Assembly (NCBI GenBank): GCA_037178855.1
Contig: JASJZC010000002.1
Coordinates: 744,001-808,000 of the forward strand
DNA length: 64,000 nucleotides
Source of the DNA: Oscheius sp. JU75
Taxonomy: Eukaryota > Nematoda > Chromadorea > Rhabditida > Rhabditidae
Reading direction: 5' to 3'
The position numbers were made by a program, and so were the translations under genes. This document shows positions 33,869 to 43,647 of this stretch, in pieces (position 1 is the first letter of the stretch; every line of letters starts with the position of its first letter). A model generated the notes under the pieces. That model did not search any database. It was given only the letters and a program-made list of their open reading frames with translations, and was not told the origin of the DNA.

Positions 33869-34190
33869 GAACTGGCTGGTTCGAGCGAGGGACACATGCA
33901 CGGGGAGAAATTTCTAATTCAAAGCGCTCACTTCTCACCTCATTTTGGGGTCGAAAAAGATGTTTTTTGAACAAATGATGTTCTGCGAACTTGTAGTATT
34001 TTATCTACTCTACAAGTTTATAGAAAATTGCGGATAAAGATCGCGAGGGAGACATGCTCGGGATCTGTTTTCACTTTAAAGCGCGCACTTCTCATTTCAT
34101 TTTCGATTCGAAGCACTTGTTTTTCCGTGAAAACGGCGTTTTACAATGCTGTAGAATACGATTTGCTCTGCAACTTCCCAGAAAATTGCC
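33869..34190. repeat. Duplicated 5' flank of 5S copy 5
   Basis: 33869-34022 is the reverse complement of the 5' flank of copies 3, 4 and 6, with the palindromic element at 33985-34022. A more diverged second copy of the same flank (GAGGGAGACATG, then CGCACTTCTCATTTCATTTT, then another palindromic element at 34140-34185) follows without a 5S gene. A similar doubled arrangement occurs beside copy 6. Confidence 0.65.
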
Positions 34191-34343
34191 AAAGGAACAA
34201 GGAACCATCTTTTTCTTTCTCCTACGACCCCTCATTGAGCTCAATTAGGTTCTCAATCAACAATCTCTCTGCCTTAATCATAATTACTCTCATGGATACT
34301 ATAACACAATCGGGAGAAAGCGAATCACATATTCAATCAGAAA

Positions 34344-34402
34344 CTGTTCGACTTTGTTCACTTTTTCATTCACCGAATGGAAAAGTGAACAAAGTCGAAC
34401 AG
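34344..34402. repeat. Near-perfect 59-nt hairpin
   Basis: The arms 34344-34365 and 34381-34402 are exact reverse complements over 22 nt (CTGTTCGACTTTGTTCACTT plus TT in the left arm). Inward, one T-G wobble and the pairs CATTC / GAATG extend the stem to about 28 bp around a 3-nt loop (ACC). Pairing stops at the outer ends. Confidence 0.9.
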
Positions 34403-34439
34403 ATCCTTGTCGTAATGACCTTCAGGATGCCGTGAAACT

Positions 34440-34660
34440 CCACGGCTCCTTGTTCTTTGCTCTGATTTCAGCTGGCCTCTATGACTGGCTGTTTCACAAG
34501 ATTGTCAGGAATAAGCAGTTTCACTATCCCTTCTACTACCAATTCATATTTTTGGCCGTTAAGGCAAGTCTCAAAATGGTGGACGTTAAACATAAAACTC
34601 TCTTCTGTCTCGCCTATAGTTTGAGTTTTGTATCATGTCTCGAATCCTATTAATGCTTGA
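34440..34660 (+). pseudogene. Coding-like fragment with a hydrophobic segment
   Basis: After a CTGATTTCAG acceptor at 34471, the frame reads GLYDWLFHKIVRNKQFHYPF and then YYQFIFLAVK, followed by GCAAGT. Aromatic-rich sequence with a possible membrane helix resembles a piece of a multipass receptor, but no family could be assigned and no partner exons were joined. Possible remnant of a chemoreceptor-like gene together with 39208-39384. Confidence 0.25.
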
Positions 34661-34849
34661 ACTCTACAAACTACTGTAGGCCATAATTTCATGCTCCCGC
34701 ATCTGATTTTCAGTAGATAATCCCCAAGTCACGATCATGGTTACTTCAAATCATTTCTGGGGGATATCGGTTGATTTTCATAGATTTGCCATTACTGTTT
34801 TTGCAGAACAAGTTTGGGTGACAGTTAAATGCTCTTCCAGTAGAGCTAT

Positions 34850-34995
34850 CGTGACAGGGCAACCTTCTCCCAGAGACGCATCTACCAAACAGATGTGTTT
34901 TGACTTGACTTGCAAACAGCTATCAGTAACTGACAAATTGCCAATTAGGGCTTCAGACACGCACACTTTTGGGTATTTAAAACTAGTCCAGCCGT
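34850..34995. repeat. Dispersed repeat block (partner at 39.7 kb)
   Basis: Shares with 39690-39850 the ordered blocks ACGCATCTACCAAAC / ACGCTAGCTTGCAAAC, GACTTGACTTGCAAACAG / GACTTGACTTGCCAACAA, and TCAGACACGCACACTTTTGG / TCAGACACACATACAAAACT. Confidence 0.6.
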
Positions 34996-35029
34996 AGCAA
35001 TTTTTGGGAGGCAATTTGGCATAGTATAG

Positions 35030-36445
35030 CGCCGCTTTGCGTACCCGACTTTTCGGCTAACACCCTGTGCAGCATTTTCCTTGAAATTTTTCTAGGTTTT
35101 CATCATTTTTCTCTTCATCCCAAAATATACTTGCTCTTTCGTTTGCAAACGTCAAAAACCCCAAAAGGTCAAAAAAGGAAAATTCGCCGTTGCGTACGCA
35201 TTTTCATGTAAACGCAAAATGCAACATTCTCCCCTGTAAGAGATTCAAACAATTACAATACCCTCCCCCCCAACTTTCAGTGGAACATTGGTTATTCCTC
35301 CCCGGTTAGCCTCCAATGCGTGTGAATCAACTTGTCTGACTTCCTGAACTGTCTGTTCTCTGATAGTAAAGAGTCTGTAGTTCCTGATAGCGATCTATTC
35401 TGAAAAATCTTTTTTACCATGTTTATACTTTGTTCAAAGAGAGGTAGATAAGAAACAGTGTGGGTGTCTTTGTTGATCAAACGATGTGCGGGCAACTGTG
35501 TAGAAAATGGGCAAAAAAGTGGGGGAGAGATAGGACAGCCATAAATGACAACACAGAAGGGGACTCTGGTTGGCTCATAATGATCATTTCCCAAAATAGT
35601 TCCCTTGCTTGTCGAGGTCTGTTTCTGAGCCAAAACAAGGCAGACCTTTAAGCGAAACTGGCTGAGTATCTAATGTTCACGTGCAAAAGCGAGGTGGAAA
35701 GCTCTCTTCTATAGTGATCTCTTACTTTTGAACCAACCATACTTGCCGCTTGCGGCTATCAAAGAAGCAAACAAACTTGAGCAGACAGAAGTATCGGAGC
35801 CAATTTCCGTTGGCTATCGGGACGGACCTCAACAAAGTGATAAGAACATCTATTTACGGCATCTGAACTGAAATAGAGATCTAGCCGGCTGAAGCAAATC
35901 ATTCATTTAATGCAGCTACATTTACATCATTGTACAGGAAGAGGCAGTCGCTCGAGGTAGGCGAAATGATTAGGTCATGCTCTCATGCAGCTGGCAGGTT
36001 TGGATCCATGTCCGCCTCGATCATCTTTTGACGAAGAACTCTGACCATACAGTCCAGCTGCTCCTGAATTCTCTCCTTTTCACGGGTTTGAAAACCAAGT
36101 TGCTGAATGTTTTCGTCGACGATAGCCATCTAAAACAAGGTCACAGCTTATTGATAGGCAATACTAGGAGTCTTCAAAGGGTATAGATTGCTTAAAATAC
36201 GGCACGTGGGACCAACCTAATAAAAAGAAGGTTACTCATGCATCTGTCTAATTTTTCCCTACTACCCATGCTAGATGAAATTTTCACTTACAAAGATTAC
36301 AGGAAAGGACAGTCCTGCCTGCCTATGAGGCTGTTTTCAAGCTCAGACTTCTTGTCAAAAGTTACCGCAATGACAGGAAAGAAAACTCACAGCTTCTTGA
36401 CGACGCCGGAATGGAACATGTGGGAGAAGGTTTCCTGGCTGACAC
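35030..36445. other. Gene-poor spacer
   Basis: No supportable exon, RNA gene or repeat of known type was seen. A C-rich block near 35258-35275 resembles one near 37843-37858. Confidence 0.4.
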
Positions 36446-36450
36446 ATTGT

Positions 36451-36528
36451 CTCTCCGAGTACTGACCGTGGGAAATTCTCTCCGAGTACTGACCGAGGGA
36501 AATACTCTCCGAGTACTGACCGAGGGAA
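36451..36528. repeat. Three tandem copies of a 27-bp unit
   Basis: Units at 36451-36477, 36478-36504 and 36505-36528 share CTCTCCGAGTACTGACCG followed by GGGAAA; the third is cut short by 3 nt. Copies 2 and 3 match over their shared length, and copy 1 differs at two sites. Confidence 0.9.
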
Positions 36529-36860
36529 CCGCCCCTATTCCCTTTTATGTCAGAGGTGTCATAGATGTACGCGCACAAGCATCACAGCAAACAGGCGATA
36601 GAGGGAATCGAGATAAAACTGGAACAAGAGTTGAATCAATCCCGGCTGTAGGAAGGACGGGGGACAAAGAGCATGTGAGGCAGTTGAACTACTGTAAGAG
36701 AGTCGAAATTTTGACGGACTAGCTAGGAATATCTGGAAAATATACATACTGAATGGTGACATAACACATAAGACCGTCAAGTGGAAAAGTTTTCCTGATA
36801 CTTCTGGAGATATGGAAGCGGTACTTCTACTTGGATCATGCTAATCTCCGTACTGTCGGA

Positions 36861-37478
36861 TCATTGACGTAGAAAAATACGTGCCTTTTCAGTTCTGGAC
36901 CAAATGGAGCAACTATCTCCTTTTGACCATGCTTCTCCATTCTCTACGGCGATCTCTTCTTCCGCATCGAAATCGGTATTGACTTCATGGGCTCCCGAAT
37001 AACTATCCGATTTCAGATTAACTGTCCCTTCGTAATTTACCTCTACCTTGTAAACAAAATTTGGTTTCAGATCAATCACAACAGTCATTTTCTCTACGGT
37101 CTGTGGCGACACGGATTGGTTTTCAAAACTGAAAGCAAAAGCTGCTAAAGTCAACATGTTCCATACCAGTGTGGGATTCACTGTCACTCCCATCTTCGTA
37201 CTGTTGTTCATGGTAGGCTCGTGGTGGCTTGAAGAGTAGTTCCTGATGGATAACATGGACAAATTTAGCTGAACTGGCAGAAATTCCAAAGGACGAACTC
37301 CATATAGTCTGTTCGCGAAGTACAACCCAAATTTTAACTCCCGCGTAAGATTTTTTTCGGCTGCATAAGCAATGCTCACATGCTGAAGCATAAACGCAGC
37401 CAATTTCCCAGGAACAAACTTTCTCGTGCAGTTTTTTTTACATGTTGTTTGTTTTTTGTGAACACATAAGTTATCCAA
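36861..37478 (-). CDS. Hypothetical 205-codon open frame
   Basis: This is one of the longest single open frames in the gene-poor block. It opens with a Lys-rich stretch and then gives a balanced, protein-like composition (for example VRPLEFLPVQLNLSMLSI, TVNPTLVWNMLTLAAFAFSF and VVIDLKPNFVYKVEVNYEGT) and an acidic tail. It lacks low-complexity repeats, which argues against chance. No domain, signal peptide or convincing splice partner was found, and it resembles no family I know. It may be a lineage-specific gene, an exon of one, or a transposon-derived frame. Confidence 0.35.
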   Translation of the reverse strand: MDNLCVHKKQTTCKKNCTRKFVPGKLAAFMLQHVSIAYAAEKNLTRELKFGLYFANRLYGVRPLEFLPVQLNLSMLSIRNYSSSHHEPTMNNSTKMGVTVNPTLVWNMLTLAAFAFSFENQSVSPQTVEKMTVVIDLKPNFVYKVEVNYEGTVNLKSDSYSGAHEVNTDFDAEEEIAVENGEAWSKGDSCSIWSRTEKARIFLRQ

Positions 37479-37889
37479 TCAAATTACGTCACTCTGACTT
37501 ATTTGAACGGTACAATGGAGCCATTTTTAACCTCTGCAGTGTTTTACCCTGTTTGGCATGCGAATCAAAAGCTATAACTTTTAGAACCTTAGCGAACTCA
37601 AAAATCTATCTACAGATCAATGTATAGATCAAAAACAGTATTTCAATGAGAAGTAGAATTGCTCCACCTCATTTTTGTCGAACGCGGGACTTGAAGACCA
37701 GGTTTTGCATTGTTTACCGGTCAGACGTCCCTGAATATGTGTTGCCTCTTCTCTGCCCTCGGCAACTTCCATCCAAAACCAATCTTTGACCATTCAAGGT
37801 TACTCCCATTCTATACGAATTATAGGTTTAGCATCTAAAGTAAACCCCCTCCCCCCATTGTTTATTGTAACATTGGGAATCTTGAACAA

Positions 37890-38202
37890 GTTCTAAGTCC
37901 GAGCTAGTGGCGTCCTGTTCTGTTTTGCGATCGATAATTCTAGTCGGCCAGTTCTAATTTCCTATCTCTATCAGATCCTGTAGTTTTCTGCTGAAAAAGG
38001 GCGTGTTTCGAATCATGCGACCCCTGAGGCCTTCTTATCTATGAACATAGTCACTTAGGATCGGCTCGTTTGCGCGGGTTCTCGAAGAAAAATGCAAGGA
38101 ATTGTCAGCACGGAACTAAACACTAGAGTGGAGGAAAGGGGCTTTTCCAGATAAGCTAAATGGCGTGGTAGCAGGGAAAATGGGAAGGGACTGGCAAGAA
38201 TT
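37890..38202. repeat. Tandem duplication, left copy
   Basis: Ordered blocks AGTCCGAGCTAG, TTTTCTGCTGAAAAAGGGCG, ATGAACATAGTCACTTAGGA, GAATTGTCAGCAC and AGCAGGGAAAATGGGAAGGG recur in the right copy. Confidence 0.75.
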
Positions 38203-38361
38203 GGGAGAGAGGGGATTATATTTTGCAAAAAATAAATGGACAAAATTCTCAATTCTCAGTGCAATGTCAATGCCAATGCTTCCCTAACAATCAGATTCTA
38301 GGCGCACTAAGAACAGTACTTGTTGCAACTAAAACGAGTCTAACGGGCCAAATTTGAATAA

Positions 38362-38748
38362 ATTCTAAGTTCGAGCACTAGCTACGTTATTAACAGTTAC
38401 TCGCGGACATTACCGTTGACAGACAATCTTTTTGCTTAGATTTCTTTGCCTTTCATGCTATGAATAGCTTCTAGTCTACACTCTTCCCCAGGCTCTTATC
38501 TCTTAGGTCCGGCTGGAATACGTGGTTTTCTGCAGAAAACAGGCGTGTTTGGGATCACACAACCCCTGGGAGCTCTTTATCTAGGAACACAGTCAGTTAT
38601 GATCAATAAGGCTCCTTTAGCGGAACCTCTTCGCTAAAATTCTGATTTCTGCGCAGAATTGTCAGCACAATACTATGAACTACAGTAGAGGAGAGATAAG
38701 GGAAGTGACGTAGTAGCAGGGAAAATGAAGGGACTGGCATGGGTTGAG
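38362..38748. repeat. Tandem duplication, right copy
   Basis: Matches the left copy with substitutions and an extra ~70 bp: AGTTCGAGCACTAG, TTTTCTGCAGAAAACAGGCG, AGGAACACAGTCAGTTATGA, GAATTGTCAGCAC, AGCAGGGAAAATGAAGGG. A short third relative may start near 39060 (TCCGGCTCTTTATCTAGGA). Confidence 0.75.
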
Positions 38749-39207
38749 GGGTCGGAATTTATCCTAGACTAACTGAATTTTTAACTTACTCGAAGTTGAA
38801 AAAGTTATTCTAAAAAGTACTATAGAAAGCGGAACTGTACTGTGCACTAACGGTCAGTAAGCTATTAAACTGTCTCTCTATACTGATTCTAGGTGTACTG
38901 TAGGACTTCCTTATCCTTAGGGTCCCTGGATGTCAAAAAACCGAAGCAGTACCGAATCTGTAAGGGAAAACCTTTGTCAGAGTTTAGGTGAAAGCAGCAA
39001 CAGGTGTGTGCGTTAGGCGTTAGTTTGACAGTAAGCAGCCTTTTATACTCTTATCTGTAAATACTAGAAAGGTCCGGCTCTTTATCTAGGACTTTATCTA
39101 AGTATTGCGGAGTTAACTAGCGGCGAAAAATGGAGAAATAATCTGTCTTGGCCTATGGTACAGTGTCCTACAGAGAACGACTTTTTTCTGAAAAATTGGA
39201 CTTTCAG

Positions 39208-39384
39208 ATCCTCTTCTACGTTCTACACGTCCTCAAACTCGGAGAGGATTCTCTTCTGGGAACTGTTTTCGATTTCCGAGGTGACTACAAACTACGAAAG
39301 TTGAAGAACACATCATTTAGGTCTGGTCAACTACATGATGTCCGCCTGGCTTCTCTACTTCACTAACAGAAGTATAAGGAAAAG
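39208..39384 (+). pseudogene. Two coding-like exons with a membrane segment
   Basis: Exon 39208-39280 (ILFYVLHVLKLGEDSLLGTV) joins in phase across a 40-nt GT-AG intron to 39321-39384 (GLVNYMMSAWLLYFTNRSI, then RKR). The second exon looks like a membrane helix with a basic cytoplasmic end. The next possible acceptor (39496) gives a stop soon after. Probably part of a decayed multipass receptor; family not assigned. Confidence 0.3.
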
Positions 39385-39689
39385 GTCATCCTAGATGACC
39401 AACATCTCTACAATTGGGAGGCCTGGAACGGGGTCGGTGACTGGAAACTTCTAGAGGATAGTGAGGAAGAAAACAAAATAAAAATGTTCAAAACAGCTTA
39501 CTCAATGGCAGTAGTCTCCACCTATCTGGGACTGTCTACTGCTTGTGAGTGTCACCTCTGAACCCTGTCAGTACTTATCTTCTTCTCCTGTCTCTGTTCC
39601 AATGTGCCCCATCTGGGGTATGTCATACAGAAAAATGCTTCTGTCACCTTTTCCTGTTCTTGTCTTGACACTTCAACCTGTTCGCATGT

Positions 39690-39850
39690 TTCCCTCCAGT
39701 CAAGCTACCGTGGCAACGTTTTCCTCCACAGACGCTAGCTTGCAAACTGACTTGACTTGCCAACAATTAGTGTGCGCCCTATACTTGGACACGAGCCGAA
39801 AAGTCTCAGACACACATACAAAACTTTTGGGCCACGCAGCCGCCGATGCA
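39690..39850. repeat. Dispersed repeat block (partner at 34.9 kb)
   Basis: See 34850-34995 for the shared blocks. Both copies are in the same orientation, 4.8 kb apart. Confidence 0.6.
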
Positions 39851-39949
39851 ACTGAATGCAAAAAAATGCCCTGTTTGATTCGCACCGACAGTACTATCAC
39901 TTTTCTCCCTCCCTTTTTTACAGAAGTCAAAGTATATATTTAGCTAGGA

Positions 39950-42230
39950 CAGGTTAGATCTTCAGAAAACCGGTTTCTTCCATCGGGAGCTCTCTAAATT
40001 TCTCACGGGGCCGACAGTTGTAAGCGCTAGTGTTCAACTTCTCATTCATTCTTCTTTTCTTACTCTTCAGTACATTACGGAAAATCTCTCGAATCTCCAT
40101 TTTCCATATTGCTCCTCATACTCATATCTTTTCTTTCCACAGTATGAGCCCAGACCGAGTAGCTCATACTCTTTGTCCTCAGTCCACACCGCTCTTGCTA
40201 CAGACATCCTCACCCTAGTTTTTAGTCGGGATACGATAGACTCTCTTTCCTTTTCACAGTATGAGGCATTGCCTAGATCTTTGTAATTGAATGCGTACTT
40301 TGACAATAAGGCTTCTACATGCAAAAATGAAAATAAACATTTTTGGGCTTGTTTCCTTCTTTCGAGTGGGGAGGGCTGCCTGGCAAACAGACACCTCTGG
40401 CTCCAGAAAGTCTATGGAACAGATAACACTTTTAGGTATGCTTGCATTGACGAAAAAGGAATTAGTTCGACTTCAAAAAGTTTGCGGAACTCCTTAAAAA
40501 CGAATTGAGAGGCACCTCCGTGTATGAACAGGAAGCGAGGGTGATGGCTGCTGCATGGAAGAAAACAGCAATGGATAGGTCGGAATGATGCTTCGTCCAT
40601 CCACGCGTGCCAAAGGGAGTCAGCCCGAGGGTGCATGGCCCTTGGCCTAAGATCATCTGAAACTCTAATTTTTCGAACAACTGCATATCCCTACATCCGC
40701 CTATCCCTTTTCAACGATTAGAAGGAGACTTCGTGTTATTCAAGGATTCACGATATTTGATAAGCTGCCTAAAGATAATTTTGCCGCCAGGACATTTCAC
40801 TACTGCAGAATTCTTGAACGGATAACAAACAGACAGACATAGTCCGCCACAGAAACCATCGCACTTTAGATAGTAGCGATTAGGTCACAGTGAAGGCACT
40901 CGGAACTTTTGTTAGTGTGAAGCAGGGGAGTCGTAAGCAAGTGAAGTAATATCCAGCGATTGTGACGATGAGTTTTGTGTCTCATGACAACCTTCAGAAT
41001 GAGTGAAACACTTAATCGCGCTTCCGGCTACTGGTCAGAGTGGCATAATTCTTCTCTTGCGGTCATTTTCACGCTCCATCGACATCCTAAATTATCCTAC
41101 TATTCGTGCTCAGATAGCGACTGCCAATTGCTTCGCCCCATACACCCCCACGTCAGTTCTCGAGACATTGTTTTCTGCTAATGGTTCGAAATCTCGTATC
41201 TCCACTCTCGTCACCGGCTAATCACACTTCTTCCACTTCAACATGAATTCGCATGCATTCTCGAGTGTGCTCCTCTCGCTCCACGTCCACTCTCACTTCG
41301 TCCAAATCATTTTTAGTCTCTCCCGTTTACGAAGAGAGAGAGATGAGACCTTTCAAATCGTTCTGACAACAGGCCTCTGCTTTGAATGGCTTCCGTTTTG
41401 ACAGCACTGAGCCTAATTGCACACCATCTCCTTCTGCTTAAGAGCTTGCTAATGGATCATTTTTGGAGACACCTCCTTCCAGTCTCTTGGTCTTTAGATG
41501 TTTTATGAAGGTAGTTTGGGAGCTTCTTCCGTGACTCCCTTGACCGATACTTGGAACCTTCGAACTCGTCTCTTTCTTCGAACTCTGTCTCTCTGTTTTT
41601 CTCCCTCTCCATTAGTAAACATTTGGATATGACAAGTCCATCTCTCGTTCTCCTCCTCAAGTTCTGAAAACAGCCTCTGTCTCCCAGTCTCTCATCCTCT
41701 CATTTCCGAAACTCGATGCCGAATTTCCAATTGCCGGTTTCAGATGTCAGCCCTGCATCAAACTTAGGGAGAGAGAGAGAGAGAACGCCTCAAATGGTGA
41801 GTGTGTCTTAATTACCTCCTACGGTTGGAGGGAAGTCCATCTGCCGGACATCATTTCCCGCTCAAATGTCTCCCTTCCATGCCAAACATTCACCGGAGGG
41901 CTGCCTCCTCACTCTCCTTCTCTCAATAAAAGCCCCTTCTACCGATATTAATAAGTTCCGACGTGAGTGTCTGAGGTCGTAGTCCCTTTAAAAAGTTTTC
42001 ATTCTGCCTCGGGCTACTCCACGGAGAGCTGTCTCTGTCTCTCCTTGTGCTCAATCTACATATTGCAGTGATTATCTAGTGGCCGGAAATGCATGTAATA
42101 AACAGCGATCTTGATCTGAACGCCTATAGGATTTCCGGCCTTTATTTATAACACATCTTAACTTAACTGACTGGTTTTGTAATAAGTCTCTCTGTCTCTC
42201 TGTAGGATCATGATCGGTCCTGAACTTTTT
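39950..42230. other. Gene-poor spacer
   Basis: Short frames on both strands (for example 40462-40686 minus, 41003-41221 plus) have no domain or splice support. A GAGAGA run lies at 41771-41785 and CT tracts near 42029-42041 and 42187-42204. Confidence 0.4.
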
Positions 42231-42239
42231 TTTTACAGC

Positions 42240-42278
42240 TTTTACTCGTTACATTGAAACACAATGTGTCGAGTAAAA
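42240..42278. repeat. Short inverted repeat
   Basis: The arms TTTTACTCGTTACATTG (42240-42256) and CAATGTGTCGAGTAAAA (42262-42278) pair at 15 of 17 positions around a 5-nt loop. Confidence 0.7.
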
Positions 42279-42589
42279 AACATTGAAACGTAATCCATCT
42301 GTAAAGACAGCAGTCAAAAGAGTTGGCTAGCCAGGTTGGTTTGAGCCAATGTCTTTGGGAGGACGTTGTTTCTGTTGTGGTAGTTCGGCTGGAGACAGAT
42401 ATGCGGACAGGCCGATCCCCCATAGCCAATGGTAGAAGGATGCCTACATTGGCGATTCATAACTTGAACCTGATCACGGAGTCTAGATGAATGTCCTTGT
42501 TTCTAGTAATTAGTTATTGTTCTGAATTCCAAAAAGCTAAGACCTAAGACGCTACCCCGTTTGATTTTGTTCGCCAGTGTTTCACCAGT

Positions 42590-42676
42590 CGAAAAAAACG
42601 TTTGTCATGAGTGGAACTTGAACTCGCCTAGTTTTCGATTGGTAATCAGAGTGCTAACCGACTGAGCCACGCAGGC
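42590..42676 (-). other. tRNA-like pol III module 1 (tRNA pseudogene or SINE head)
   Basis: The minus strand has a good A-box and D-arm (TGGCTCAGTCGGTTAGCA), a B-box-like GAGTTCAAGTTCC, and a T7 terminator shortly after. The T-stem and acceptor stem do not pair, so a working tRNA is unlikely. Confidence 0.5.
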
Positions 42677-42689
42677 AAGTTTGCTATTT

Positions 42690-43640
42690 TTTTCGAGCTT
42701 AGATAAATGAGCTTAGATAACACTGAGATAATAAGCGCCTAAGGCTCGCTTTAAGAAGCACAATTAATTTAGGCAACATTCTAAACAAATGCATATTTTT
42801 TACTGAATACAGAAACTATTTAGCTTCTGCGACGAATTAAAAATGCGTATCAGGCAAAAAAAGCAACAAAAGTTTTTGAACAAATAAGCAAGGTTATGAG
42901 GATCGGACAGCCTAGATTGCGAGCTCAAGTATGCTTGATTCTTTAGGAGCCATCACTTTATCCCGTCCGTTGAAGCGTAGTCTGCTATTTCTCGTAGTGC
43001 CTTGAACTGCCAATTTGACAGACTTTTGGCAAGACCTACCCTGTCACTTTTGATCCTTGACAGCGAGCGACATACAGGCAAAACAGAGGATGTGATTGGG
43101 GAGGTTGAAGAATAGAAGCAGAGGGTACTGCCTATGAAGACCATAATGTTGCTTGCCTATTCCTCCCACTATACCGATGCCAATTTCATGATTTGACCTA
43201 TTACAAAGACTATCACTGCCGATATGATACGGGTTGTAGCACTAGACAAAGCAGTAACTGATATTCTAATCCAATCTGCTCCACTTCAATCTCGTATTTG
43301 ACAATCACCTCTCCGTCGAGGGTAGATTACATAATCAAGTCATTCAAGGTCACCTAACTCACTATAACTTTGTCATTTTGTCTACTTCTGAAGCCAAAAA
43401 TGAGGAGAAAATGACAGGCTTTAGGAACGAAATATTGTCTCTCTACTCTTTTCGATTACGTTTCTTGCACCTGCTCCAATTATCCTCTTTCTACTTTTCT
43501 TGGGATTAGATTTAAGAAAAGAAAAGAAGGAAAAGCTGAAGAAAGACCTTCGACCCATCACCCGCAATCCCCTCACACCGGGGATTAGGCAAAGGGTTCC
43601 ACTCTTTTGTCCTCCTTCGGGAACTTATAGTCACTCACGA
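42690..43640. other. Gene-poor spacer
   Basis: No gene is seen. The CT-rich end may be an outron or promoter of the next gene. Confidence 0.4.
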
Positions 43641-43647
43641 CTTTCAG

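Noticed and set aside
36451-36528. CRISPR-like array
   Set aside because: Head-to-tail identical 27-bp units without spacers in a eukaryotic genome; a minisatellite.
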